From Neolentinus lepideus HHB14362 ss-1 (Eukaryota > Basidiomycota > Agaricomycetes > Gloeophyllales > Gloeophyllaceae): DNA of 64,000 bases. The notes below the pieces were generated by a model. That model was not told the DNA's origin. It made no database searches and worked only from the letters and a program-made list of their open reading frames with translations. The DNA is taken from contig KV425601.1 in assembly GCA_001632425.1 (NCBI GenBank), positions 1-64,000 of the forward strand, in the 5' to 3' direction. Below are positions 47,227 to 59,415 of this stretch, piece after piece. How positions within the stretch are numbered: position 1 is the first letter of the stretch; the number at the start of each line of letters is the position of its first letter. Made by a program: the position numbers and the translations under genes.

Positions 47227-47603
47227 AGAGTGCTTCCATCAGATCTATTAGCGGGATGTGACGTTTACTGATAGATTTTTTTCATTGTGCGATAGCCGCG
47301 CCTTTGTTCCAAACTGGGAAAGACAATGCAAGGACTGATATCCGTTTTCAACGCAGTACGGAATTGTTCCTGATACTTCAGTTTAAATCAAGCCGCTCGT
47401 CTCCTGCCTGATCTAAGTTGAGTCGCGAAGGATCGACGGCCTTCTGGAGATACCGCTGCACCCGATGCTCATTGTCCCTCTGCTTTCAGTTAATGCCACA
47501 TATTTGCCTGAAAGATGAAAGTCGCGTCATACAACGGTATATAGACTGAAACAAGCACCCACCTGTGGCACTGCTTACCTCCGAGCCACACCACGACTTC
47601 ATC

Positions 47604-48836
47604 ATGAAGATTCATCTCGTCGTTGCTCTCGCCTGCAAATCCGATGGCATGGATGCCAAATGCGGTCAGAAAGGCGGTCAGAATAGTTGTTCTGACTTAT
47701 CCAAAAAATCTAAGGCTTCTTACGTCCGGAAACCGACCACACGGAAGGACGACTGTGCCACCACCGAAAACTCTAGACGTCGCGTACCAATATACAATAC
47801 CTCGAAGTCTAAGCCACCTAGAATGCTCATAGAGGCCGTAGGTGATGGTGCTCCCGGATGTAACCAAGTGGCATCACAACAGCAAGATGTGCTACGCGAG
47901 GTCGACCTGAACGAGCCCGCACATGTTGTAGTGCCGCAGAGGCCCCGGCAGCGCGTGACGTCGTTCATGTCTCTTGGGCAAGCGGCGAGACAGCTTGAAG
48001 GGAGTCCAGCTCAGGTACGTCACATACCTTCTCCATCCCCATATGCCTGAAGCTCAATATGCCACCGTCAGACTCGCAGTCGTACATCCAGCGTCGTCTT
48101 CTCTCGCCCCAAAAACGAAGACACAGACGCGTTCGTCGCTCCGAAGCTTGTACGTACGTCTCCGATCGTCTTCGACACGGCAGGGTTTATGGGCGCGCTA
48201 TCCACCGCGGCCCAGACGAATCGCCCGCTTGAGACGGTCTGTGACCCTGCAAATCGGTACACGCTGTCGGTTGGGGTCATCTCACGACATTTGGAAGTTT
48301 GGGATATGGACGAGAAGTAAGTACTGCAAAGGTACACTATCACACAGCGGGCTCACCTTCTCGGACAATACAGGGACTCGATTGCTTGGCCTGTCTGCAT
48401 ACGCCTCGCAGACCTGTTGTCGTCTCTCCATCGCACTCAACCGCCTGTGGATTTCCTAGACATCGAATGCCGAACGGTTGCGCATGGACGAAAGTTGGGC
48501 GGGTCAAAGCTCGAGTATATGACATCCAATAGCCCCCGATCTCTCTCAGGATCTTTGGGCGGCGCTTCGCAAGACCCAAACCATATCCACGTCGAGGACA
48601 ACTGGCGGATTATTGACACGGAGTCAGAGCGTGTCGTTCATATAGCAAAGGCTGGCACAGAGTGGACATTAGGATGTTGGATATCCATACCCATGCGACT
48701 GTTCGCCAGCGCCGAAACAAGGATGTTTAGAATCCAGGTACGAGCGATGATGGGAGGCATGAAGAAAAGCATGGTCATATCAGATCCACTGGTTGTGAGT
48801 GTATCGCATCTAAGAATGGGGAAGAAGAGAAATTAG
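47604..48836 (+). CDS. unknown protein
   Basis: The first ATG in the coding frame is at 47604; the open frame before it begins with GTG. Three exons are supported: up to QLEGSPAQ (about 48014), about 48072-48317 with SVVFSRPKNEDTDAFVAPK and VISRHLEVWDMDEK, then from about 48372 to the TAG. The C-terminal part has the feel of a folded domain (NWRIIDTESERVVHIAKAG, SIPMRLFASAETRMFRIQVRAMM). I do not recognise a family. It lies upstream of rad17 on the same strand. Confidence 0.6.
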
Positions 48837-49317
48837 AACATATGTTCCCGCGTGTACCCCAATGTGTACCAGTGTAATGTACGGCGCACGATCCTGTACG
48901 ATTCATGATCCTGTATAATTCGTCAAACTGTAGAATTCACGATAGTGTACGACACAAACTTTACAAGCCTTCCCGACATATACAAAATAGCGGTTAGAAT
49001 ACAGGAGACTCGACCTGACGAATTGGAAGGTCAATACGCATCGCAGTGGATACTCTGAACAAAACATACCTTCTCTGAAGGTTGCGATGCTATATGCCTC
49101 GACAGTGCACAAATAATAGGTGTCTGTCGTGGTTGATGGAACGCGATCACGACTTTGACGCGAACTGTCACGCATGAAGCGGCGTGACAGGACGTGTCTC
49201 ACGGCGGGCGCCGTGAAAGTGGTTGAAAGCGCTCATATAATTTCCCTTGGTCACTTTAAATTCAATTCTCTGCGCCAACTACAGGCATTCCAGCACGACA
49301 CTCTATCCGCGGACCCC
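48837..49317. other. intergenic region upstream of rad17
   Basis: No gene. At 48875-48950 short repeats of TGTACGATTCATGATCCTGTA-like sequence recur about four times. Confidence 0.45.
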
Positions 49318-51989
49318 ATGATGCGTAAGGCGACGACCAGGAAGAAGCCAGCGAACGTCCTATCTGTATCTACTCGACAATTTCTGGGAGACGACTTGCC
49401 GACAGGTCCTCCCCAAAAGAAGCTCAAGCCTTTGTCCTCTGTCAGTGTGAATAACGGGTTTAGAAGCGAGTATCTTGACAATATTCAGGCCCCTAAACTG
49501 CACGTGTTCAGTATAGATAATCCTACGCAGACGGCCTCTCAGAGGAAAGGAAAGGAGAAGGCCGTACTTCATATTCCTGTCGATTCTCCTACTCTTGGTA
49601 TGTCTTCGTTCTCGCGTATTGGAATAATGTTGATAATCTACGCAGTAGACGACAAGCTGTGGCTTGAGATGTATGAGCCAATGGATGAAGTAGGTCTCCA
49701 GTCACTCCACTGGAATTTAAAAGCGGGCAACATCTGACCATAGGACAGACAGACCTCGCCGTTCACAAGAGAAAGGTCGAAGACGTCCGACGCTGGCTTA
49801 CTGAGGCATTTGAAGGAGGTCCTTCAGGAAAACTGCGGAAGTATAGGGTATATATCACATTGATTTCTTACGGAGGAATTCGCTGACATTTACTTCTTCA
49901 AAGCGTCTCCTCGTCCTGAGCGGACCTGCTGGATCAGCAAAAACGACTACTATGCGTGTACTATCCAAAGAATTGGGCTTCGAGATACTTGAATGGCAGA
50001 ACGGTGTTTCGGAAGGGCTACCTCTCGACGAAGATCCAGGTGAATGAGCACCTACGTCTGCTTTCTGATGATGCTGATGCTTGAGGCATAGACACCTACG
50101 GTCAGCATTTCGCGTATTTCGAAGGCGCTATGGACAAGTTCCAGGCATTTGTCACCCGTGCTGCGTCATGCCGAACCATTTTCTCTCCTGGAGCATCCAC
50201 CAGCTCTCCAACTGGCGCTTCACTGTCTCAGACTTCTCAATTATCATTGGCGACCCAAAGAAGTAATGGCTCGCAAGCTCCCTCCGATCAGCGAGGCATT
50301 CCATCAAAAGCTCAAGTCATCCTGCTAGAAGACTTACCAAACATCGCGCACGGGAAAACACAAGAAAGATTTTATGACATTGTAGAGGGACTAGTGCAGT
50401 CTGAGGCTCTCATTCCCGTTGTTATCATCGTAAGTGATGCAGGGATTCGGGGCGAAACGGGAGACGACGTAGCGTTCGCGAGTGGCCCGAGTCGAAGGGA
50501 AACAATAGGTATTCGAAGTGTGATTCCTCCGGATCTTTGGAGATCCCCTTATGTGACAGAGATCAAGTACGTTTAAAGCACCGGGTCCTGAATGTAGAAC
50601 TGATACACTTACCAGATTCAATCCCATTTCTGCGACTCTCATGAAGAAAGCCTTGCAGCTGCTGGTAACGAAGCACTTTTCCAAAAGTCTCGCTACGGCT
50701 CGACCTACCAAGGATAGTATTGATCTTGTTGTCGAATCTTCAAACGGAGACATCCGCAGCGCTATCATGGCGCTTCAGTTCGCTTCAATCGCCAACACAG
50801 GGAAGACAGATGGGAAGGCGAGGAAGAAAGGTAGCTCAGCTGTGCCTAGAGCATTAATCGAAGACGTGAGTAAGCGTGAGCAAAGCATGGCAATGTTCCA
50901 CTTGCTGGGCAAGATCATGTACAACAAGCGTAAGCAATAATGTCCTTATTGACGGAGTGCTAATCATCAGGATTTTGCCTTGTAGGCAAAGGAGATCCGC
51001 TAGCTCCTGCAGCGAGCGCGAAGGGCATCCAGAGAGATAAAGACTTAGACGCTACGTTGAAGGATGCACCGCCTTTACCCGCTCATCTCAAGGAGCATGA
51101 GCGGAGAGCTAGTCGGGTTGACGTGGAAGTACGATGGTCATGTCTTTATCCATAACATGCCGACTAAATGAAGGCCACGCAGGTCCTTTATGCAGATTCT
51201 CCCATAGACGCATCTCTGCTTTCACTCTACGTGCATCAGAACTATACCCAATTCTGCAATGAACTAGAGGAGGCGGACGGCGTCTCGGAGTGGCTGAGCT
51301 GGATTGATTCCAACGGCGGTGAACAGGTAGGCGTCTTCATCTCCCGTTCAGTGGAATATTGTCGACACCCACCATGAACAGTGGTACCAGACCAACCCTA
51401 ACAGTTTTCACCTCGTCAGTCTTGGTACTCTCCATTCACTACCTTCGCCCGTCCCCCGGCGGTCTCAGCAGATGTACAAGCCTGAGTTCTTCGAGAATCT
51501 CAAGCAATGCCGAGATAGCCAAGACGCTGTGGAGGATGTCATGCAGTGGCTATCTGGGATCGCGCAGGTAACTGGAAACGTGTGCAGTCTTTGGTGTGCA
51601 TTTTGATGGGTTTTCAGATGGACCCAGGCATTGCGGGTGGTACGCAATGGAAGAAGTCGGAAATTGCGATGGAATTAGGCCCAATTCTGAGGGCAAAGAC
51701 GAACCTTCACAACTCGGGTAATGCTCCATGTCGACGATCACAGTATACCATCTAACAATGCCGCCGAATAGGTCCGTATATACCTCCGCCGTCTCATCGG
51801 CTCTTCTCCGCCCTCGTCTTTTCTCAAGCAGCGCAAGGGTCGAAAGCACAGATTTCTGAGGACGAAGTCCCTCTGAAGTCTGGGATGAGCTTTGACGAGG
51901 TTGAAGGGCTCGGACGGCAAATGTCTCCTCCTATCCCCACTGACATGCATGTTGGCGGATGGTTGGAAGACGATGACATCGAGGACTAG
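49318..51989 (+). CDS. rad17: Rad17/Rad24-type checkpoint clamp loader
   Basis: A multi-exon gene. The start MMRKATTRKKPANVLSVSTRQF at 49318 is the first ATG that leads into conserved sequence; the open frame extends upstream but looks like leader. Landmarks are LWLEMYEPMDE, HKRKVEDVRRWL, the Walker A loop SGPAGSAKTTT, a Walker B-like VILLEDLPN, VVIIVSDAG, FNPISATLMKKAL and DIRSAIMALQF. The C-terminal end is acidic, WLEDDDIED. Rad17 with Rfc2-5 loads the 9-1-1 clamp at damaged DNA to activate the ATR/Rad3 checkpoint. A Ser-rich insert after FVTRAA is larger than I would expect. Confidence 0.93.
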
Positions 51990-52730
51990 AAGAAATCACC
52001 ATTATTATCGAGCTTGTACGACGTTATCATTTGCTTGATCGACTTTTCGCATCTGTTGAAACGCCGTCTGCTTGGATCTTTGTACATGCCGTGCCAGCTC
52101 TGTAGCTCTCACTTATTCGGCCAAATGGTAAGTCAGAACTCCTTTCTCTTTATGTTATGCCCCCCACAGATGTGATCTGTTTGCGCTGTTTTCGATCCGT
52201 CTTGTCCCTTCTTGCGGCCTTCCATTACGCCCTTTCGTGACTGCGACAGGATATATATGTTGTTCGGCTGTGGCACCGCCATTTTGCATCCCGCAGAAGT
52301 GTTGCAGTTGGCATGCGGTGAATGATCTCCCCGCCTGTCCAGTCGTCTGAAATGGAGGTCTAGAGGAAATGATGTTAAAGAAATACGATATAGATGCGAT
52401 GCCTCTTCATTTCAGAACATATTTGATGAATGAGTGATGGACAGACGGAGGGGTTTCAAGGTCGTCTGAGTAAAGTAATGAAGGTTGTGTCAGTAGTAGT
52501 CAGGTATTACGACTCTGAACAGTGCTGACTTGGTACCACGCTGAGTGGCAAACCCAGAACGTGACCATCACGCGATGTTTACGCGTCTGTGACAGCCTGA
52601 TCAACTTGGTTCGAATCCTCCACGAACGCAACGGTAAACACTCGTTCATGATCTCCCGTGTATCGAGCCTCATTCTTTCCATACTTCATGCAGTTTCACT
52701 CAGTATCGCAAAATCAGATTGGTACATTAA
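51990..52730. other. intergenic region, no gene recognised
   Basis: 3' flank of rad17 and leader of the next gene. No supportable frame. Confidence 0.5.
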
Positions 52731-53925
52731 ATGAATCTTATCGTCAGATCCTCGAAGCCGAAGCTCTGGAACCGGAGACATAGAATCCATCTTATGAGCT
52801 GCAACAGTGGACTACTATTATATACGAGCGTCTTCTCTTATTATACGCAAACACGTGGCGTCTCTGCCGCGAAAGCGGTTGCCAGCAAAGACAAAAAGAC
52901 AGTCACCGCCGCCAACGTTATGACTGCACCAGAGAGCTACCGATCGCGAAGGCAAGCTCTGCAGGTGCGAACCTTGGACCCAAGACGCCTATCTACCGAA
53001 GATTTTCTCGCTCTTGGCGGGCACAAAGGCAAAAGTATAGTATTCCCAACGGCACTTGAAGAACCTCGGCGTCTCGTTGCATTGACATACCTGTTTCTCA
53101 ATAAGGAGCGTGTAGAATTCCCCTCGGATGCTCAAGGATTCCTCTACTGGCACCGTGAACGCGATGCACCCGCCCTCGCGAGCCAGGTCCGCTTCCGCAT
53201 CACGGACTCGTCGGATCCAGCTACTTTCCGGGACGGCCGCGACTTGCACCTGCTTAATGGCCGGGTGTGGCATATGAATCTATTCGAAATCGCGCGCAAC
53301 TCGATCCGTGCTGGGATCCGCACGCAGTTGCTGGTCGAAAAGCTCGTGACAAGAGAGTTGCTGGATGTTGCTCTGGCCGTCTCTGTCCGCGAGTCAGGAA
53401 AGATTCAGCGCCCCTCCGCCGACAGTCTCCTTGTTTGGAAGTTTGGGCAGACCTTCCAAGCAGATCTCGGGAGCAGGAGTTTAGCGATCTGGGTTTTGGG
53501 AAGATCGGGAGGAAAGAGGCTTCATCTTTATACCTCCTTGTACAGATATGGAGCCGGTTTGGTTGAGGGCCCTGAACACAACCAATATACAGGTTGGTGT
53601 CCATGAACGTCACCTTAAGATACTTACGAACGTATCCATAATTTCAGGAAGGGCGCTTCTACAGTTTGAGCGTTCAAAGCTCGAAGAGCACAAGGGAACG
53701 CGAACTGTCGTCCTGCGTATGGTCAGGATTCTTGACATGGAAAAATCGGAGAACTTCGTCGATATTAGATCGATGCCAGTTTCCAAGGAGGGTAATTTGA
53801 TGATGAAACGCGGAACGCATGGTGCTTGGTCTACGTGGTCAGTTGACGTCGACAAGCCCTTCAGCAGAATGCACACCTCGTTGTCGGACGGGCTGTCTAT
53901 TCTTTTCGACAATGAAGAATATTGA
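52731..53925 (+). CDS. unknown protein
   Basis: Two exons, 52731-53592 and 53648-53925, splice to 1140 nt (379 residues). The N-terminus has a hydrophobic run (CNSGLLLYTSVFSYYTQ) then a basic, Ala-rich stretch, so mitochondrial import is possible. A start at the next ATG (52794) is an alternative. Inside are LGGHKGKSIVFPTALEEPRRLV, GFLYWHRERDAPALASQVRFRI and LLVEKLVTRELLDVALAVS; after the intron come LLQFERSKLEEHKGTRTVVLR and SLSDGLSILFDNEEY. I do not recognise a catalytic motif. It is probably a conserved agaricomycete protein. Confidence 0.65.
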
Positions 53926-54252
53926 GTGCATCTCGGACAGTGTGTGCTAGCTCAGCAAAGGACTCGCCTGACATATCTACCAAGGTTCGAACTTCTGGTA
54001 GGCTGAGCAATGGAGACTCACCTGCGACCAGAAAGGTACATGCTTCGTTCGGCCTACATGGCACCGACTGAAACGCCTACGTCCTGTCAACTTTCTGCGT
54101 GGCTCAATTGTGGGCTCTTGCTGCCGTGGCTACGCATCGGTCCGCATCGCTTCGCCATGACGCGCATCTTCCCACGTGATGCTTAATTCTGATCACGCGC
54201 CATCTCCGAGTCTCAGTAATCCTCCTCACGCCCTTCTCCACATCCACCATTA
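53926..54252. other. intergenic region upstream of bna1
   Basis: Short spacer; nothing recognised. Confidence 0.5.
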
Positions 54253-54962
54253 ATGCCCCTCGCACCGCCCTTGAACCTGCCGAAATGGCTGTCAGAAAAC
54301 GGACACCTGCTGCGGCCGCCCGTGAACAATTTCTGCATTTATTCCGGGAAAGACCACATCGTTATGGCTGTGGGCGGACCCAATCAGCGAAATGATTATC
54401 ACGTCAACGAGACCGAGGTAGGTAAATGAGAAGCAGGCGATCGGCGCTGCGACGATCTGACTTGGGTGAAGGAATGGTTTTATCAGTACAAGGGCGGGAT
54501 GCTGTTGCGCGTCGTGGATGGCGAGGAGTTCAAGGATATTCACATTGAGGAGGGTGAGATGTTCTTATTGCCTGGTGAGTAGGACATGACAGTCGTATGA
54601 CCGATGTCAAAAATGGTTGACGGGGCATGGGTCACAGCCAACACGCCTCACAATCCTGTGCGCTTCGCTGACACTGTCGGAATAGTAATTGAGCGGGTCC
54701 GTCCAGAAGATGCCATCGGTGCGTACAAAATTCTCTGCTGTGATTTTCAAGAAAGAAGAGATTCTGACACAAGAAGTCGTTGGTAGATCGCCTCCGCTGG
54801 TACTGCCGCGCAGGCGGGCACAGCAAGCCCACGATCATCAAGGAAGAACAGCTGCATGTGACCGACCTGGGCTCACAGCTTAAGCCTATAATCCAGAAGT
54901 GGATGGCCGACGAGGACTACAGGCGGTGCGCGGAATGTGGGACCGTCGCGGAACCGAAGTAA
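54253..54962 (+). CDS. bna1: 3-hydroxyanthranilate 3,4-dioxygenase
   Basis: Exons 54253-54417, 54472-54574, 54638-54718 and 54787-54962 splice to 525 nt (174 residues, the family size). The start is [17 protein letters not shown]. The cupin iron ligands are the His and Glu in [13 protein letters not shown] and the His in [10 protein letters not shown]. The C-terminus has RCAECG, a partial zinc-ribbon-like pair. The enzyme opens the ring of 3-hydroxyanthranilate in the kynurenine pathway from tryptophan to NAD. It is cytosolic and requires Fe(II). Confidence 0.95.
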
Positions 54963-55529
54963 TGTGTCCCGCTGGGGGTGGGATGATTTCCCAACACCAA
55001 GTGGATACTCGCATGGAACAGGTGACGAAGCAACGTAAACGTGTGAAGGATGGATGTATCGCTATGCTACTATGTATTCGTATGTATGTGATAGCTCTGT
55101 ATTATGGCTGCTGCGCATCGGAGGCATTAGCACTCTTCCCATAAGCGGAAGCCTGATCATTACACTGCAGGATGTTCCGCCAGTCGGCATTAATTGTGCT
55201 AAACGTTGACCCTGTACTTACTGCAGAACCGAACACGTCCTGTCAAAACACGTCTTGGAAGAAGCGGTACTCCTCTGTTCTCCCAAGATGAACTGCAAAT
55301 TCCTCGCACCGCCGTCCCTTAACTAACACAGCCGAGACCTTATGCAAGCGAGGAGAATGCTCGAAACCTCTTCCAGTTAGAATCGCATGAGGGGCATGAC
55401 CCTATCTTTAGAACGTTCGAGGGACGAGCACCAGAAACAGATCGAGAGTTTCCGCTGAGATCATCTACATACCCGCTCCGTGCCTGGAGGTCAGATTGAC
55501 GGATGACGCCATGTATGTACGTCGGGGCA
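54963..55529. other. intergenic region, no gene recognised
   Basis: 3' flank of bna1 and upstream region of the glycine-rich gene. Confidence 0.5.
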
Positions 55530-55535
55530 TATAAA
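55530..55535 (+). promoter_or_regulatory. TATA box of the Gly/Asn-rich gene
   Basis: TATAAA sits 68 bp upstream of the ATG at 55598, with a pyrimidine-rich CCCCTCTTC stretch between, a layout common in strongly expressed fungal genes. Confidence 0.5.
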
Positions 55536-55597
55536 GAGGCAGGCATGTCTCAATCGAAGGACAAACGCCCCTCTTCAGTTAATCTCTACTCGTCATC

Positions 55598-56510
55598 ATG
55601 AGCAACTACGGCAACGACAACTACGGCTCGAGCAACCAGGGCAGCTACGGCGGTAACGACGACTCGTATGGGTCGGGCAACCAGGGCAGAGGGGGCAACA
55701 ACAGCGATTCGTACGGGTCGGGCAATCAGGGCGGAGACTTTGGCGGGAGCAACAGCGACTCGTACGGGTCGGGGAACCAGGGCGGGGGATTTGGTGGGAG
55801 CAACAGCGACTCGTACGGGTCGGGCAACCAAGGCGGAGCCTTTGGCGGGAGCAACAACAGCGACTCGTATGGGTCGGGCAACCAGGGCGGGGGTTATGGC
55901 GGGAACAACGGGAATGACAGCTACGGGTCTGGTGGAAGGGGTGGGAACGACGACAGCTACGGCTCGTCCAACCAGTCCGGCGGCGGCTTCGGCGGCAACA
56001 ACAACGACAGCTACGGATCTGGGAAGGGCGGAAACGATAGCAGCTACGGGTCGAGTAACAACGACTCCTACGGCTCGTCGAACCAGTCCGGCGGCGGATT
56101 TGGGGGCAGTAACGATAATAACTACGGAGGCGGCAACAATAACAACAGCAGCAGCGGTGGCGGCAACAATGACAGCTATGGCAGCAGCAACAACAACGAT
56201 AACAGCTACGGAGGAAGCGGTAACCAGAACCAGTCTAGCGGTGGGCAGAGCCAGTCGGGCGGCGGGAACAACTGGATCGACAAGGGCATAAACATGGCCG
56301 CGCAGAAAGCTGGGTACAACCTCGTAAGTCTCACTCGATCTCGACAATAGACGCTGACTGACGGCGATTAACAGGACCAGCAGACCGCGGACAAGATCGG
56401 AAGCGGCCTCCAGGAAGCCTTTGGGAAGTTCACTGGTGAGTACATGCGCATATATGCGCCCTCGCCCTCGTTGCTGACCCTCGTACGTGTGTCTTGTAGG
56501 CAAGGACTAG
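55598..56510 (+). CDS. Gly/Asn/Ser/Tyr-rich repeat protein
   Basis: Exons 55598-56323, 56375-56435 and 56500-56510 splice to 798 nt (265 residues). Roughly 220 residues are imperfect repeats of SDSYGSGNQGG and FGGSN, with regularly spaced tyrosines and almost no hydrophobic residues. The last 40 residues differ and form a likely amphipathic helix: NNWIDKGINMAAQKAGYNL, then DQQTADKIGSGLQEAFGKFTGKD. The composition is that of prion-like or phase-separating proteins. The helical tail may anchor it to membranes or partners. I do not know a named family. Function is unknown, though a stress or wall role is often guessed for such proteins. Confidence 0.85.
55640..56260. repeat. coding minisatellite in the Gly/Asn-rich gene
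   Basis: Imperfect units of GACTCGTA(C/T)GGGTCGGG(C/G)AACCAGGGCGG followed by (T)TTGGCGGGAGCAACA recur head to tail, most tightly at 55710-55890. Copy-number change would lengthen or shorten the protein in frame. Confidence 0.75.
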
Positions 56511-57240
56511 TAAAGCTACAGCTTGTTGCTTGGCGGCCCGCAGGAAGAAGAAAACGCGTTTCATTTGTACATTAGTTGGTGACAAGGAAGGCATCCGAAC
56601 GTATACATTGTCTTGGGATGGATCGTAATTTGTCGACTTGGAAGGGTTAATGCGTACACGTCCGAGTGTATGCCCGCGCTCTTGATATCTTGGGACTGCT
56701 AAGACGGAAAGATAGAATGATTATTCGCATTACGGGCCACGCATACACCTAGAGTGAGTACGAGAGAAGAAACGAAGTGGCGAAAAAGGCGCTCTGCCGT
56801 ACGTGTGGCGCATCGTTATGTGTATCTGTTTGTCCACAACTGAGTCTATTTTCTGTGCATCTAAATCTCTCTCAATCACATAAACATATTTGAATCCTCT
56901 GTCCAGGCGCTGACCTGCTGCCAGCGCAAGTCCTTTTCATGTGGATGTTTCCAAAAGGACAGAGCACTTATAAACACAAATAAAATCAACGCCATCAGCT
57001 GAAGGATCTAGGTCCGCGCCACTAGACTCTACCATGCAGCAATGTTGAATCCAGGTTCGCCAATAGTGTACACACCGAAATCGGTGTGAAGAGGGAGAGG
57101 TGGTTGGTAAGTGGATGTGGCATCTGTGACTCCAGAGATTGATTTGTTCGCATATACAGACATTCGCTGTGTCCAATGCATCTAGGCCTGGTCCACTCAC
57201 TGGTACTGCTCCACCGGGGCAAGTTGGTGTTGTACGCCAG
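56511..57240. other. intergenic region, no gene recognised
   Basis: 3' flank of the glycine-rich gene; no supportable frame. Confidence 0.45.
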
Positions 57241-57259
57241 GTAGGGAAATGCACTGGTC

Positions 57260-57480
57260 TATGAAACCCGTGCGGGTTACGGGTAAGGGCGCCGACGGGT
57301 CCGGGCTGGGTCGTATTTGGCTGTACCCGGACCCGGCGGGTCTCGCAAACCGCGCGTTTGACTTGAAGCCCAACGGCTGTGCACCCGTACCCATCACACG
57401 CCGGGTTTGTGCGCGGGTACGATACGAGTACGCCCTCGGACACCCGGGGGTATACCCGTACCGTTCCCTACCTGGCAGGC
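57260..57480. repeat. CGGGTA/TACCCG-rich segment
   Basis: Short units CGGGT, ACCCG and GGTAC recur many times in both orientations over about 220 bp (for example CGTGCGGGTTACGGGTAAGG and CGCGGGTACGATACGAGTAC). The local GC content is clearly above its flanks. It has the look of an inserted repeat or an old mobile-element end. No coding frame fits. Confidence 0.45.
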
Positions 57481-58035
57481 TGGCCACAGACAATCTGTTC
57501 GTACCAGATACGGACTGCTCTGTCTCTTTGCGCTAGCTGCTACTAACATGAAAATATACTCCGTCCAGGGGCCGGGGGGCGAATACCAGTTCCTCATGTT
57601 GCTTCGATGACTGAGCTCCGAGTCGCTGCGAATGCATGCCAACGAATACTAGTGGTGCGGCGTGTCGATACATTCTGCCACGTCTTGAGGCGGCGGATAT
57701 TCAAGTATACGCGCGCATACCGAGACTTGAGGCATGTATGACCGACCACGGAACGATAAATGGTAACAGAAGTATATTCGTTACCTGATAGACTGAGGGC
57801 TGTTTCATCTGATGTTCCGCCATCTAGACTGTTGCCGACATCCACGCTAACACAGTATGTCTCAACTAGAACACCCCAGAGCTACTTGACTATCGGAATA
57901 TCAGACCCTCAACAACGGTTGCGATGCAGCTCTCCGATCCCAGTGCAATGTTCCCAATGCTGCAACGTGGCAGGTAAGACGCCGAGTTTGACCCAAGTTC
58001 GATCGGCTCACGCCGTTGCTTTGGTGGTCTGTGTC
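57481..58035. other. intergenic region, no gene recognised
   Basis: No supportable frame; it borders the duplicated segment. Confidence 0.4.
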
Positions 58036-59415
58036 AAGTACACGGCTCAGGTGCATCTCGCAGAATATCCACGTGTCTATCTCGAGTCCGTGACGATGTA
58101 TGCATTAGAATATCTCTGTGAGTTTGTACACACCAACCTAGGTATGCCCATCTGCTAGACTGGCTGAGATAGACACAAGGGCGTAAGTACTCACGGCGTC
58201 TGTCCTCTGACGTTCGCGTGGCTTGGGTAGGATGTGGGAGACGGCGAACTTGGAACATAAGAGTACGGAGCGTCAGACCTACCGATCAAGATACGGTGAA
58301 GCCTCCGACAATCTGTTTCAACCTTGTACATACCACAAGGAAATGCACTTCCTGGCCACGTTTTCAAGTTCCAGGACAGTATCCAAAGGCAAGTAGCCGA
58401 GCTGTCATTCGAGTCTTTTGTTTGGCCGCAACCTACGGAGGTAGTAGGGACTCGTGTCCGAGCCTTCTTGATGCGGTGTGCCTCATTTTGGCACACGATA
58501 AATAGCTGTCTTTGCTGATCCGTCCTCTTATGACCTTATGGCGAGCTCTTTTGCTTCTAGACAGGAAGGTGTAGCACTGGAGCGCATCGTGCGACTCCTT
58601 TCTCATTGACGATAAGGCTCTCATCCTGCACATACTCCAAATTCTTCCGCGGCGTCCGCTCACGGTAAGTACTCAAAACAATCAGTGTTTAACCTCGACA
58701 GGATGAGAGCTTCACATAGCGACTTTACTGGTTCGGCTATAGGGAGCAGTTGCTTGACTTTACACGGGTATCTTCCACTTGAATTCTGTGATACATTATG
58801 CAGGTACAATAAGAGACGGACGGTGATAGCTAGGAGATGCACAGATACAACTATTGGATGACAAATGAGAACTGTGAGTTAGAGTACAAACAACAGACAA
58901 GAGGATCACAGAGAGCAGAGCACAACAGAGAGCATTCACAACAAAACGACGAAAAAACATAATGAGAGAGAGGGGGGGAGAAAGATAAAGAACGGAGCCA
59001 GACAATCACTAGGCAAGACGGGCTTTCTTGACCGGCAACGATCCTTCTTCTGGCATTGACAGAAGTTCAGGGTGGAACTTCTCCATGTGCCTCATGGAAG
59101 AATCAGCCCTCCCCAGATTTCTGCCACAGTACGCGCAGGGCCTACTGCCCATGATATGGACCCAGTGGATATGCCGGGCCAATGTGCCCACGGAGGAAAA
59201 ACGTGCCGGTCCGGGAGGCCACACTTTCTTACCCTCACAACCCGGCCATCGACACACTATATCACCCTGTTGGTGAAGACTCTGAAGTGCATCATTGTGT
59301 GCACTCGTCAAGTGTTGCTTTGTTGACTTGACACTTGATGTGACGATGGACGCGCCACAACCAGCCCATTGGCAAGTTGCGACCTGTTGCTCTGGTGGCG
59401 GCACATTCTCGTCAG
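58036..59415. repeat. segmental duplication, copy A
   Basis: This stretch matches 62656-64000 in the same orientation, about 4.6 kb away. The finger-encoding part is nearly identical; the downstream part (58036-58700) is more diverged, with small insertions and deletions. It contains the last exon of the C2H2 gene at 59009 and its 3' flank. Confidence 0.8.

Noticed and set aside
52608..52625. GGTTCGAATCC, as in a tRNA T-loop
   Set aside because: The stem bases do not pair around it and no acceptor, D or anticodon arm can be drawn at the right spacing.
4476..54962. Ubc13, RING-H2, Elongin C, Uba2 and F-box genes as one ubiquitin-pathway cluster
   Set aside because: They are spread over tens of kilobases among unrelated genes and are common housekeeping families; chance placement explains it.
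55586..56503. 305-residue Val/Ala-rich open frame on the minus strand
   Set aside because: It is the antisense of the Gly/Asn-rich repeat gene. The repeated codons keep the opposite strand open, and the real gene has a proper start, introns and a non-repetitive tail.
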